Positions 1 through 8,131 of a stretch of DNA of 64,000 nucleotides are shown here, one piece after another. The stretch's first letter is position 1, and each line of letters begins with the position of its first letter. Both the position numbers and the translations under genes were made by a program. This stretch comes from Streptomyces sp. NBC_01288 (lineage in GTDB: Bacteria > Actinomycetota > Actinomycetes > Streptomycetales > Streptomycetaceae), in assembly GCF_035982055.1 (NCBI RefSeq), contig NZ_CP108427.1, positions 4,959,001-5,023,000 of the forward strand. Direction: 5' to 3'. The notes beneath the pieces are model-generated. The model saw nothing but the letters and a program-made list of their open reading frames with translations. It was not told where the DNA came from and did no database searches.

Positions 1-249
1 AGCGGCTTCGGCGACGACCAGTACGCGCAGGCTGTCGCGGTCGGATGGGTCCTCGGGGAGCTGAAGCCGCTGCCGGGCCTGACGGCCGGATTGCGCGAGG
101 AGGTCGACGCCAAGGCCCGTCCGGTGTGGAAGAAGCTCATGGCGCTTCCGCGGGGTGAGCAGGTCTCACGGATCGATGCGATGCGGGGCGCTGCGCTGGC
201 TTGTACGGGGGATCCGTTCGAGGTGTTGTCGGGGCGGGGGGTTCGGTGA
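1..249 (+). CDS. C-terminal part of an unknown protein (5' end outside window)
   Basis: The window opens inside a reading frame that runs 82 codons in frame 1 to a TGA at 247-249. The visible part is soluble, with no membrane segment. It starts with SGFGDDQYAQAVAVGW and ends with ACTGDPFEVLSGRGVR. Codon use is typical high-GC third-position-biased actinobacterial coding sequence. I do not recognise the family from this tail. The start lies upstream of the window. Confidence 0.7.
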   Translation, partial: SGFGDDQYAQAVAVGWVLGELKPLPGLTAGLREEVDAKARPVWKKLMALPRGEQVSRIDAMRGAALACTGDPFEVLSGRGVR

Positions 250-269
250 GGTGGGGCGGAGAGGCGGAT

Positions 270-628
270 ATCGGGGAGGCAGGTGCCGGGGATGTACGTC
301 CCGGTATGACGAGTGCCCGGGACATGGGTGCCGGGGAGGCAGGTGCCGGGGAAGTGCCTCCCGGTGGGACGGGTGCCCGGGACACGGGTGCCGGGGAGGC
401 GCGTCCGGTGAGGCGGGAGCCGGGCGGGTGCGTCCCGATGAGACGGGTGCCGGACAGGTGCATCCCGGGGAGACGGGGTGCCGGTGACATGGGTGCGGAG
501 GGGTGCGTCCCGATGAGAGGAGTGCCGGCGAGGCGGATGCCGGTGAGGTGCGTCCGGTGGGAGGGGAGCCCGTGACATGGATGCCGGTGAGGTGCGTCCG
601 GTGGGAGGGGAGCCCGTGACATGGATGC
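270..628. repeat. GC-rich imperfect tandem repeats, ending in a 44-bp near-exact duplication
   Basis: The stretch is built of variants of GGTGCCGGGGAGGC and GTGCGTCCCGGTGAGACG. The last part is an almost exact direct repeat with a 44-bp period (about 541-584 and 585-628). It carries the GGAGGGGAG ribosome-binding-like sequence and the following GTGACATGGATG twice. Several frames are open across it, as expected for repeats lacking A/T, but none looks like a protein. No other gene is seen between 250 and 576. Confidence 0.75.
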
Positions 629-1218
629 CGGGGAGATGGCTGACGCTGTACGCCCGCTCGCGTCAAGTGCCCGCGTCCCTCGTCGCGTTGGTGATCAGCG
701 CGGCGGCGATGCGGGCACTCGCCGGGGGCGGCGCCCAAGGGTTCGGTGATGGGCGGCTGCCCGTGCTCGTCCTCGCCACGGGAGTGATGGCGGCCTCGAT
801 CGGGTTCAGTGGGCAGGACCTCGCGCTGGACCGGACGGCCGCGATCCGCTGGGTGCCGCGGAGAGCGGCGCATGTGCTGCTCGCCGGGGCGGTCGTCGCG
901 GCGGTGCTGCTGGCCGTGCAGGGGGCGGGCACGCCCGTGGGGACGTCCATGGCCGTCACCGAGTTCGTCGTGCGGGACAGCGCGGGACTGACCGGGCTTG
1001 CCGCCCTGGGCGCGGCGTTCTCGGGCGGGCGGTACGCGTGGACGCTGCCGTTCGCCTGGCTGTCGTTCACGTTCTTCGCCCCGGCCGCTACGAGTACGGC
1101 GACGCGGGTGGCGACCTGGATGCTGCTGCCGGCCGGCTCGGCGGCGGGTACCTGGACCGCCCTGCTGCTCCTGGGAGTTGGCACCGCGGCGTACGCCTTC
1201 GCGGGACCGAGGCGGTGA
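625..1218 (+). CDS. Multi-pass membrane protein of unknown function
   Basis: A 197-residue hydrophobic protein starting MPGRWLTLYARSRQVP. It has about six predicted membrane segments separated by short Arg- and Gly-rich loops (for example RTAAIRWVPRRAAHVL between segments). It resembles membrane proteins that accompany ABC ATPases, but no ATPase is present here, so no function is assigned. The start is ambiguous. ATG 577 is in frame and has GGGGAG at good spacing, but its first 16 codons lie in the 44-bp repeat. ATG 625 begins the normal-looking protein. The 44-bp duplication is not a multiple of three, so the second ATGGATG (621) reads out of frame. Confidence 0.65.
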   Translation: MPGRWLTLYARSRQVPASLVALVISAAAMRALAGGGAQGFGDGRLPVLVLATGVMAASIGFSGQDLALDRTAAIRWVPRRAAHVLLAGAVVAAVLLAVQGAGTPVGTSMAVTEFVVRDSAGLTGLAALGAAFSGGRYAWTLPFAWLSFTFFAPAATSTATRVATWMLLPAGSAAGTWTALLLLGVGTAAYAFAGPRR

Positions 1219-1235
1219 GCGGGGGTTTTCGACGG

Positions 1236-1973
1236 TCATCCCGGCGTTCGGGACACGGCACCGGTAACCGAAAGGACGCTCCCGATCTTCGCGTCCTCGT
1301 AGAACCACTTGGCGTCGGCCGAGTCCAGGCCGATCCAGCCGGCGCCCGTGTCGCGCTTGCCGGTGCTCTGCTCTTTGGAGGAGAAGGCGATGCCGACGTA
1401 GACCGGTTGGTCGTCGGTGTCGCGCAGTTCGACCGCGAGCGAGACCTCCGTGGTGTAGGCGACTCCGCCGGCCAGATCGGTGACCGTCTCCACCTTGGTC
1501 TCGTGCTTCTTGTAGACGGTCAACGGCCCTGCCAGGTCAAGGCCGTCGGGGAGGCCGGAGGTCATCGGCATGACCCGGTCCCCGACGATCAGGGCGCGCT
1601 TGCCGAGGACGACGGTGCCCGTGGCGGACGCGCGCGGTACGGGAGTTGTCACCTCGGGGGAGGTGACGCGGGGCGACGGGACGGGGTCGGCGTGGGTGGC
1701 GGCCGGGATTTGACGCCCGTCCCCGTCGTCCGCGGAGTGCGTGAAACCGACGCTCAACGCGAAGGCGACCAGGGCGAAAGCCACCGCACCCGCGCCCAAC
1801 GTGCCCGCCGTCCGACGGCGCCCCCGGCGCACGGCACGGCCGCGGACCGCAGCGCCGGAGAGCACCGGGAGGGTCTCATGGCGTGCCGCCAACTCGCGCA
1901 GGGCGGTGGAGAGTTCGGAGTCGACGGAAACTTCGGCGGCGGGGACTCCGTCCTTGGAGAGTTCGTCAGACAC
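1236..1973 (-). CDS. Membrane-anchored extracytoplasmic protein paired with a sigma factor (anti-sigma-like)
   Basis: A 245-residue protein with a cytoplasmic N-terminus of about 65 residues (VSDELSKDG start, then an Arg-rich stretch). One membrane segment follows (AGAVAFALVAFALSVGF). The extracellular domain of about 160 residues contains VVLGKRALIVGD, and ends at GAVSRTPG. This layout, cytoplasmic anchor, single TM and exported domain, is usual for membrane partners of ECF-type sigma factors. Its GTG start at 1973 overlaps the stop of the upstream sigma gene by 8 bases, so the two are translationally coupled. Regulation of the sigma factor is inferred from context only. Confidence 0.75.
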   Translation of the reverse strand: MSDELSKDGVPAAEVSVDSELSTALRELAARHETLPVLSGAAVRGRAVRRGRRRTAGTLGAGAVAFALVAFALSVGFTHSADDGDGRQIPAATHADPVPSPRVTSPEVTTPVPRASATGTVVLGKRALIVGDRVMPMTSGLPDGLDLAGPLTVYKKHETKVETVTDLAGGVAYTTEVSLAVELRDTDDQPVYVGIAFSSKEQSTGKRDTGAGWIGLDSADAKWFYEDAKIGSVLSVTGAVSRTPG

Positions 1974-2541
1974 GACCGCTCTCCTTCCGAACCGACGCGT
2001 CCGCGTTGCCCGCGTCGCCCGCCTCATCGGCGCCTTCGGCCCCGTCTGCCCCGTCGGCCTCGTCGGCCTCGTCAACCGTCAGATGTTTCGCGAGCGCCGC
2101 CCGCCCCCGGTACAACCTGGCCTTGACCGTCCCCACAGGCGCACCCGTGTCGGAGGCTATCTGCTCGACACTCACGTCACACAGATGGTGCAGGACGATC
2201 ACCATCCGCTGTGCCTTGGGCAGTTGGCGCAGCGCGGCGACAAGTGCCGTGTGATCAGGGTCGGGTCCCGGCATCGACCCGGGCGGCGGAGTACGGCGCA
2301 CCAACTCCAGCCAGCGCCTGGCCCGGCGCCAACGGCTCACCGCCAACCGCATGGCGACCGTACGGATCCACGCCTCGGGCGCCTCGTCCGCGAGGAAGTC
2401 CCCGCGCCGGTCCCAGGCCCGTACGAACGCCTCCTGGACCACGTCCTGCGCCTCCTCCCTGTCACCGGTGAACGCCGAGAGCTGGCCGGTGAGACGGGGA
2501 AACGTGGCCGCGTAGAAAGCGTCGAACTCGTCCTCGGTCAT
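1966..2541 (-). CDS. RNA polymerase sigma factor, SigE-like/ECF family
   Basis: A 191-residue sigma-70-family protein. Region 2 is visible around residues 10-75 (ATFPRLTGQLSAFTGDREEA, then DVVQEAFVRAWDRR). Region 4 is around 110-165 (LRQLPKAQRMVIVLHHL, then GAPVGTVKARLYRGRAALA, a helix-turn-helix). The C-terminal tail is acidic and Ala-rich (DEADEADGADGAEGADEAG), which is unusual and may be a low-complexity extension. ATG 2541 has GGTGAGG just upstream. It forms an operon with the membrane protein whose GTG start overlaps its stop. The gene at 2700 is divergent, with about 158 bases between the starts. Confidence 0.9.
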   Translation of the reverse strand: MTEDEFDAFYAATFPRLTGQLSAFTGDREEAQDVVQEAFVRAWDRRGDFLADEAPEAWIRTVAMRLAVSRWRRARRWLELVRRTPPPGSMPGPDPDHTALVAALRQLPKAQRMVIVLHHLCDVSVEQIASDTGAPVGTVKARLYRGRAALAKHLTVDEADEADGADGAEGADEAGDAGNADASVRKESGRV

Positions 2542-2699
2542 GACCTCACCGGAGTCTTGGAATTCCCGTGCAACCTGACCGCCCTCGCCGTGCGTACAGG
2601 TCCCGATGGCCGCGTCCTCACCACACGCCCCACAGGAGAGACGACAAACACGCGTCCCTGGATCCACTTCCCCCACAGCCGTACCGGAGGACCCCCGAA

Positions 2700-3842
2700 G
2701 TGCCGCACTCCCCCGACGACTTCACCGCGTACGCCCGCGCGAGCCTGCCCCGGCTTGTCACCACCGCCCACCTGCTCACCGGCACCCCCGGCGACCGCCG
2801 CGAGGCGACCGAGCTGGTGCGGAGAACCCTGGTGAAGGTGTGCGCCCGGTGGCGCCGAATACCTCGGGCCGACGTGGACTTCTATGTACGACGGTTCCTG
2901 GTCAAGGAGTATCTGCGCGGGGCGCGGGGGCGGTCGCACCGCCCGAAGGCCCAACGAGCCGTGCTCGTGTTGCTGCACTGGGAAGGCCTGCGCGAGGCGG
3001 AGATCGCCCAGTTGCTCGGCTGGTCGGCCGGTGCGGTCAGGAGCCGGGCCCGGCGGGGATCGGCGGCTCACGGGGGTGATCCCGAGCGCCTGCGGGGTCT
3101 CTTCACGGAGGCTGCGGAGTCCGCGGAGGCTGCGGAGTCCGCCGCCGGGATCGTCCCGTTCGACGTTCCGCTCGATGCCGTCGAACAGGACGGCAGGGCG
3201 CTACGACGGCGTCGTAGAGGAGCAGTCGCAGCCGTCTGCGCGCTGCTGCTCGTGCCGGGGGCCGTGTTCGGCGCGAACCGGTTCATGAGCGGCGGCTCCA
3301 CGGACGGGTCGGGCAGCGGGGCTTCCGCCGTGGCGCAGAGCCCGATCCGGATCGTCGCGCCCGGCGAACGCGTGGACGCCGTACCAGGCGTACAGGTCTG
3401 GCTGACCACCGACGGCAAGCACTGGTCCACACCGGAAGCGCCCAACCAGTTCCTCGGCCTGACCGACGCCGGTGACGAGGACACCTACACGAACAAGTAC
3501 CGGGACACGTACAGGTACGGGAGCGGCAAGAAGGTCAGCGCCGAGAGCGGGAAACCGACCGTCTCCGTACAACCCGACCCGCTGAACAACACGTCGTACT
3601 TCCTGTCGGGCCTGTACCGAGGCCTGTCCGCCGACCCGGCACGCGTCGAGGTCACCGTCGAGGACCACAGAATCACCGGTACGGTCCTCACGCTCGCGGG
3701 CAGCCCCGGCTGGGGCGTCTGGTACGCGCGCACACCGCTGACGCCGCAGGAGTTGAAGTCGAGCTCCGTCGACGGCGGCCCGACCGTCACGGTGTACGAC
3801 GCGGCCGGCAAGGCCGTCGCACGGGGCGGGGCAGCCGAGTGA
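2700..3842 (+). CDS. Sigma factor fused to a membrane-anchored extracytoplasmic domain
   Basis: A 380-residue protein. Residues 1-120 resemble a SigE-family sigma factor: region 2 (DDFTAYARASLPRLVTTAHL, later WRRIPRADVDFYVRRFL) and a region 4 helix-turn-helix (AVLVLLHWEGLREAEIAQLL, then GWSAGAVRSRARRG). The region 2-4 linker is unusually short. A repetitive joint (EAAESAEAAESA) follows, then PFDVPLDAVEQDGRALRRRR, one membrane segment (AAVCALLLVPGAVFGA), and about 200 extracytoplasmic residues. Normally the sigma factor and the membrane partner are separate genes. GTG 2700 is preceded by CGGAGG. The stop overlaps the next gene by GTGA. Confidence 0.75.
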   Translation: MPHSPDDFTAYARASLPRLVTTAHLLTGTPGDRREATELVRRTLVKVCARWRRIPRADVDFYVRRFLVKEYLRGARGRSHRPKAQRAVLVLLHWEGLREAEIAQLLGWSAGAVRSRARRGSAAHGGDPERLRGLFTEAAESAEAAESAAGIVPFDVPLDAVEQDGRALRRRRRGAVAAVCALLLVPGAVFGANRFMSGGSTDGSGSGASAVAQSPIRIVAPGERVDAVPGVQVWLTTDGKHWSTPEAPNQFLGLTDAGDEDTYTNKYRDTYRYGSGKKVSAESGKPTVSVQPDPLNNTSYFLSGLYRGLSADPARVEVTVEDHRITGTVLTLAGSPGWGVWYARTPLTPQELKSSSVDGGPTVTVYDAAGKAVARGGAAE

Positions 3843-5533
3843 AGCACCGCATCCGCACCCGCGCCCACGCCCACCTGCGGCGCATCCCGCTCCGCCTGCG
3901 CCTCCGCCGCACCCGGGGCCGCCTGCTGCGCCGACTGCTCATCGCCGTCCTGCTCCTGATCGCGTCACTCTGCACGGCCGCGGTCGTCGCGTACCGCCTG
4001 ACCGACATCCCCGAGCCGCACCCGGAGACGGTCACGCAGAGCACGGTTTTCGTGGACGACAAGGGCTCCTACCTGGGCCGACGCGGCCCGGTCGACCGCC
4101 AGGAGGTACCCCTGTCCCAGGTCCCGCGATACGTCCAGGACGCGGTGATCGCGGCCGAGAACCGCTCGTTCCGCACGGACGACGGCGTCTCGCCGCGAGC
4201 CATCACCCGCGCGGTGCTGGCCTCGCTGACCGGCGGCGAACGCCAGGGCGGTTCCACCATCACCCAGCAGTACGTGAAGAACGCACTGCTGAGCCCGGAA
4301 CAGTCCCTGTCCCGCAAGGCGCACGAGGCCCTGATCGCGATCAAACTCGACCGCACCCGATCGAAGGACGACATCCTGGCGGGCTATCTCAACACGGTCT
4401 ACTTCGGCCGGGGTTCGGCCGGCATCCAGGCCGCCGCCCGCAACTACTTCGGCGTGGACACCCGAAACCTGACCGTCTCCCAGGGCGCCGCGCTCGCATC
4501 GATCGTCAACATCCCGTCGTACTACGAGAAGGCGGGCTCCGATCCGAAGGTGACCGCGACCCTCAAGGCACGCTGGTCATGGGTGCTCGACGCGATGGCG
4601 ACAAGCGGCGCCATCACGCCGAAGCAACGCGCCGACGCCACCTTCCCGGCCTTCCGCTTCTACCCGCCGGGCACGACCGAGGGCCAACGCCAGTACATGA
4701 TCGACGTGGCGGCACAGGAGGCCGCCGACCGACTCGGCATCACCGAGGACCAGTTGGCCCGCGGCGGCTACACCGTCCACACCACGTTCGACCTGGCCCT
4801 CCAGGACGCCACGACGGAGGCGGTGAAGAACCTCAAGTCCACCAAGGGCACGACCCTGCACACAGCGGTCGTGGCGATCAAACCCGGCGACGGAGCGGTC
4901 CGGCTCCTGTACGGAGGCTCGGACTACGCCCGCCAACCGTTCAACGACGCGGTCGGTGGCGCCGTAGAAGCGGGAACGGCCCTGGACCCCTTCGGCAAGG
5001 TCCTCCTCGGCTCCCCCTTGACCGACCTCCAGAAGACCCCCGCACCCACCCCACTGAAACTGGCCTCGGCCTACGCGACCGTGGCGGCGAACGGGCTGTA
5101 CGCGACCCCGTACACGATCACGAAGATCACCCGGGACGGCCGCCAGATATACACGGCCCACCCCGACACACGACACATGCTGGACGAGCGGGACGTCTTC
5201 ATGGTGAACGCGCAGATGTCCCAGACACCCAAGACGTCAGAGCCCTCCAAGACACCCGAGGAGGCGATCCCCTCGACCCCCACCGCCCAGAAGACCCCGA
5301 CCCCCCAGACCTCCTTCACCGCCGGAGCAGGCGGCGGAATCACCCGCCGAACCATCTGGTCCACCACCCAGGACCCCCAACTCACCCTGACCATCGCCCT
5401 CTTCGCCGACCGCCCGGGCAAGAAGAAGAACACGACCGTCCCCGCCCAACTCCCCAACAACCCACCACCGACGGAGTCCGCGGAGGAGACGGCGGCCCAG
5501 ATCTGGCAACTGGCCACGGCGGGGCGGGGATAG
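3839..5533 (+). CDS. GT51 peptidoglycan glycosyltransferase with a decayed transpeptidase domain
   Basis: A 564-residue class A PBP-like protein. It has a basic N-terminus and one membrane anchor (about residues 32-52). The GT51 glycosyltransferase domain spans about 65-260, with catalytic Glu107 in AVIAAENRSF, the GGSTITQQYVKNALL motif, and LAGYLNTVYFGRGSAGIQAAA. It should polymerise lipid II outside the membrane. The transpeptidase part is degenerate. Where PGSTFKPF is expected it has AGTALDPF (Thr380 and Asp383 replace the nucleophilic Ser and the Lys), the SxN segment is missing, and KTG is replaced by TAGAGG. Length is also short for the family. The start overlaps the sigma fusion gene by GTGA, suggesting joint expression. 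Confidence 0.9.
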   Translation: MKHRIRTRAHAHLRRIPLRLRLRRTRGRLLRRLLIAVLLLIASLCTAAVVAYRLTDIPEPHPETVTQSTVFVDDKGSYLGRRGPVDRQEVPLSQVPRYVQDAVIAAENRSFRTDDGVSPRAITRAVLASLTGGERQGGSTITQQYVKNALLSPEQSLSRKAHEALIAIKLDRTRSKDDILAGYLNTVYFGRGSAGIQAAARNYFGVDTRNLTVSQGAALASIVNIPSYYEKAGSDPKVTATLKARWSWVLDAMATSGAITPKQRADATFPAFRFYPPGTTEGQRQYMIDVAAQEAADRLGITEDQLARGGYTVHTTFDLALQDATTEAVKNLKSTKGTTLHTAVVAIKPGDGAVRLLYGGSDYARQPFNDAVGGAVEAGTALDPFGKVLLGSPLTDLQKTPAPTPLKLASAYATVAANGLYATPYTITKITRDGRQIYTAHPDTRHMLDERDVFMVNAQMSQTPKTSEPSKTPEEAIPSTPTAQKTPTPQTSFTAGAGGGITRRTIWSTTQDPQLTLTIALFADRPGKKKNTTVPAQLPNNPPPTESAEETAAQIWQLATAGRG

Positions 5534-5607
5534 GCGGAAGCTTCTCCACCCTTGGATAGAGGCCCCCCTCCTCCGCTGCGTCGACGATTCGTCGTCCGCC
5601 CGACGAC

Positions 5608-5937
5608 ATGCTTACGGACATGGACATGGACATCGCTTCGCTCACCGTCGTACTCAGTGTGATCGTCGTCGTCTCGGCCTCGGTCCTCATCGCCTTCAAC
5701 GAACCGCCGCTGTGGGTCTACGTGTTGAGCTGCGCGGGGTCGTTTCCATTGGGGAGCGCCCTGATGCGGCAGGCCGCTTTCGCGTCCGTCATCGAGGACG
5801 GTTCGGCCGCCGCGTGGGGGCTTCGGCTGGCCGTCGCCTTCACTGTCGCCGTCGTGCTGAGTTTCCTCTTCGGCAAGGACAGTCGCACGGGTGCCGGGAG
5901 CGCCACCCGGCGGGCACGGCGGTTCGGCGTCCGCTGA
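5608..5937 (+). CDS. Small three-helix membrane protein, unknown
   Basis: A 109-residue protein with three likely membrane segments (ASLTVVLSVIVVVSASVLIAF, WVYVLSCAGSFPLGSAL and LRLAVAFTVAVVLSFLF) and a basic C-terminal tail ending RRARRFGVR. The start could be ATG 5608, 5620 or 5626; none has a clear ribosome-binding site. It stands alone between the GT51 gene and the secreted propeller gene. Function not recognised. Confidence 0.6.
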   Translation: MLTDMDMDIASLTVVLSVIVVVSASVLIAFNEPPLWVYVLSCAGSFPLGSALMRQAAFASVIEDGSAAAWGLRLAVAFTVAVVLSFLFGKDSRTGAGSATRRARRFGVR

Positions 5938-6104
5938 TCCCCTGATCCCCATGGCCTTCTTACGAACCTGGGACGTCGACCCGGAGTGCGGCTTATGGTC
6001 GTTTCGTCCCCCCTCGTTCGGTCTAGCGTTGCGAATCGTCCGGCGACGAGCGTGAGAACCCCGCCGGCTCCAATTCCCCTTCTCCACAAGAGGAGTACGC
6101 ACGC

Positions 6105-7247
6105 ATGACCCTCGCCACCCGCACCGTCGCCACAGCCGCCGCCCTCGCCGCGGCCGCCCTCTTCGCCGCGCCCGCCGCCGTTGCCGCCGACGCACACCAC
6201 ACCCCCGACTCCCTTGCTCAACACAGCGGCAGCGCAACCGTGTTCGTCCAGAGCGACAACACGGACGCGAACACCGTCGTGGCCTACGCCCGTGCCGCCG
6301 ACGGCACCCTCGCCCAGAAGGGCGTCTACTCCACCGGCGGCAAGGGCGGCATGCTGGCCGGCACCGTCGCGGACCACCTCGCCTCGCAGGGGTCGCTCGC
6401 CTACGACCGGCACCACCAGCTGCTCTACGCCGTGAACGCGGGCAGCGACACCGTGACCGTCTTCGCCGTGCACGGCACGCAGCTGCGGCGGGTGCAGGAG
6501 ATCTCCAGCGGCGGGAGTTTCCCGGTCGGCGTCACGTTCCACGGCAACCGGGTCTACGTCGCCAACACGCTCGGCGGCGGTTCCGTACAGGGCTTCGCGC
6601 GGACCGGCGAACGGCTGGTGAAGGTTCCGTCCTGGCACCGCGACCTCGGTCTGGACAAGGCGACTTCGGCGATCGGGCAGATCTCCTTCACCCCGGACGG
6701 TTCGAAGCTCGTCGTCACCACCAAGGCCTCGGGGCAGAGCATCGACGTCTTCCCGGTCGGCGGCGTGCGCGGCGGTCCGTCGGCGCGGCCCGTGGTGACA
6801 TCCACCCCCGGCGCCGTGCCGTTCGGGTTCGCCTTCGACTCCGCCGGGCGGATCCGGGTGACGGAGGCCGGGACCAACTCGGTCGGCACCTTCACGGTCG
6901 GCCGCGACGGCAGACTGACCGCGAAGGGGACCGTCCCGACGGGCCAGACCGCCACCTGCTGGGCGGTGACCGCCGGCAACCACCTCTACGTCTCCAACGC
7001 CGCCAGCGGCACCCTGTCCGGCTACCGGGTGGGCGCCCAGGGCGAGTTGACCGCGCTGGGCAACACGGCCACCCACCCCGGCACGGTGGACGCGGCGGCC
7101 TCCTCGGACGGCCGGTACCTGTACGTCCAGACCGGCGCCCAGGGCACGGTGGACGAGTTCCGGGTCGGCCCGAAGGGGGCACTCACCGCGATCGGCTCGG
7201 TCGTCGTACCGGGCGCCGTCGGCGGCGAGGGGATCGCCGCGGGCTGA
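6105..7247 (+). CDS. Secreted beta-propeller protein (lactonase/YncE-like)
   Basis: A 380-residue protein with a clear signal peptide (MTLATRTVATAAALAAAALF, cleavage after AAPAAVAA). It then has repeated blades such as GSLAYDRHHQLLYAVNAGSD, YVANTLGGGSVQGFARTG, LYVSNAASGTLSGYRVG and GRYLYVQTGAQGTVDEFRVG. These match the 7-bladed fold of the 6-phosphogluconolactonase-like/YncE group. A secreted member need not be a lactonase, so the substrate is unknown. ATG 6105 has AAGAGGAG nine bases upstream. A strong hairpin follows the stop. The gene appears monocistronic. Confidence 0.85.
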   Translation: MTLATRTVATAAALAAAALFAAPAAVAADAHHTPDSLAQHSGSATVFVQSDNTDANTVVAYARAADGTLAQKGVYSTGGKGGMLAGTVADHLASQGSLAYDRHHQLLYAVNAGSDTVTVFAVHGTQLRRVQEISSGGSFPVGVTFHGNRVYVANTLGGGSVQGFARTGERLVKVPSWHRDLGLDKATSAIGQISFTPDGSKLVVTTKASGQSIDVFPVGGVRGGPSARPVVTSTPGAVPFGFAFDSAGRIRVTEAGTNSVGTFTVGRDGRLTAKGTVPTGQTATCWAVTAGNHLYVSNAASGTLSGYRVGAQGELTALGNTATHPGTVDAAASSDGRYLYVQTGAQGTVDEFRVGPKGALTAIGSVVVPGAVGGEGIAAG

Positions 7248-7260
7248 CCGGCACCGACAC

Positions 7261-7287
7261 CGGGGCCCGCACCCGCGGCGGGCCCCG
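7261..7287 (+). terminator. Hairpin terminator after the propeller gene
   Basis: A perfect 10-bp stem, CGGGGCCCGC (7261-7270) pairing with GCGGGCCCCG (7278-7287), with a 7-base loop, 13 bases after the stop at 7247. There is no U-tract, which is common in Streptomyces. Confidence 0.75.
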
Positions 7288-7328
7288 GACCCGTACCCGC
7301 TCTCCCCGTGTTCTCGTTGGCACCGCAT

Positions 7329-7361
7329 CCAATCCAGGGTCCCGGCAGGAACGGATTACGC
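7329..7361 (+). promoter_or_regulatory. Probable SigK-type promoter of the sigK-like gene
   Basis: CCAATCC (7329-7335), a 16-base spacer, then CGGATTACGC (7352-7361). The same two elements at the same spacing occur before 11050 and before 26930. Transcription would start near 7364. This places the GGAGG at 7381 in a short leader and favours the GTG start at 7392 over the ATG at 7368. Confidence 0.7.
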
Positions 7362-7391
7362 CCGGACATGTCCCGACCGCGGAGGCCCTCG

Positions 7392-7976
7392 GTGAAAGAA
7401 GCAGTGCATATCGGCAGGAACCCGGACGCGGGGCCCGACCTGGAGGAACTGGTCGGCCGGGTGGCCCTCGGGGACGAGGACGCCTTCGCGGGTGTCTACG
7501 ACGCCGTGGCGGGGCCGGTGCTGGGTGTCGTGCGGGCGGTGCTGCGCAACCAGGCGCAGTCGGAGGAGGTGACGCAGGAGGTGCTGGTGGAGGTGTGGCG
7601 GACGGCTCCCCGCTACCGGCGCGACCGCGGCACCGCCGTCAACTGGATCCTCACCCTCGCGCACCGCCGGGCGGTGGACCGGGTGCGCTCGGTGGACGCC
7701 GCGGCGGCCCGCGACCACAAGGCCGCGCTGCTGGCGCAGCTCCCCGAGTACGACGAGGTGGCCGAGCGCGTCGAGGCCCGGCTGGAGCGCGAACAGGTAC
7801 GGCGCTGTCTGCGCACCCTGACCGAACTCCAGCGCCAGTCCGTCACGTTGGCGTACTACCGGGGCCTGACCTATCGCGAGGTGGCGGAGGCGCTGGCGCT
7901 GCCGCTGGGGACCGTGAAGACCCGGCTGCGCGACGGACTCATCCGCCTGCGCGACTGCCTGGGGGTGACCGCGTGA
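7392..7976 (+). CDS. sigK: ECF RNA polymerase sigma factor, SigK family
   Basis: A 194-residue ECF sigma factor. Region 2 lies at about 15-85 (DLEELVGRVALGDEDAFAGV, later QAQSEEVTQEVLVEVW and NWILTLAHRRAVDRVR). Region 4 lies at about 135-190 (LRTLTELQRQSVTLAYYRG, then LTYREVAEALALPLGTVKTR). It is followed by an RskA-type anti-sigma gene, as in mycobacteria, which supports the SigK assignment. GTG 7392 has GGAGG six bases upstream; ATG 7368 is a longer alternative. It is probably autoregulated from 7329-7361. Its stop overlaps a chain of small coupled ORFs that separates it from rskA. Confidence 0.85.
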   Translation: MKEAVHIGRNPDAGPDLEELVGRVALGDEDAFAGVYDAVAGPVLGVVRAVLRNQAQSEEVTQEVLVEVWRTAPRYRRDRGTAVNWILTLAHRRAVDRVRSVDAAAARDHKAALLAQLPEYDEVAERVEARLEREQVRRCLRTLTELQRQSVTLAYYRGLTYREVAEALALPLGTVKTRLRDGLIRLRDCLGVTA

Positions 7977-8131
7977 CGACCACCGACACCTGCCGGCCGA
8001 CCAGTCCGAACGCCGCACACACACTGCGCGCCCGCCCGGAGACCGACCGCACGACCACCGCCGACCCCCATCAGCCGACCAGCCCGAACGCCGTACACAC
8101 GCTGACCGACCGCCCGGGGGTGATCGCGTGA
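7973..8131 (+). CDS. Mini-ORF 1 between sigK and rskA (52 aa), translationally coupled
   Basis: GTG 7973 overlaps the sigK stop (GTGA). The frame runs 52 codons and ends GVIA, its TGA overlapping the next GTG. The peptide is Thr/Pro/His/Arg-rich and begins VTTTDTCRPTSPNAAHTLRA. It contains an internal repeat of the sequence encoding PTSPNA. No domain is recognised. It looks like a diverged copy of the repeated unit that follows. Whether it makes a peptide or only carries ribosomes toward rskA is unknown. Confidence 0.45.
   Translation: MTTTDTCRPTSPNAAHTLRARPETDRTTTADPHQPTSPNAVHTLTDRPGVIA

Noticed and set aside
201..575. Protein-coding use of the 5' repeat region
   Set aside because: All frames are Gly/Arg/Pro repeats without recognisable structure, and several are open at once.
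7368..7391. ATG 7368 as the sigK start
   Set aside because: It would leave almost no leader after the predicted start near 7364 and lacks a ribosome-binding site, whereas GTG 7392 has GGAGG at ideal spacing. It remains possible.
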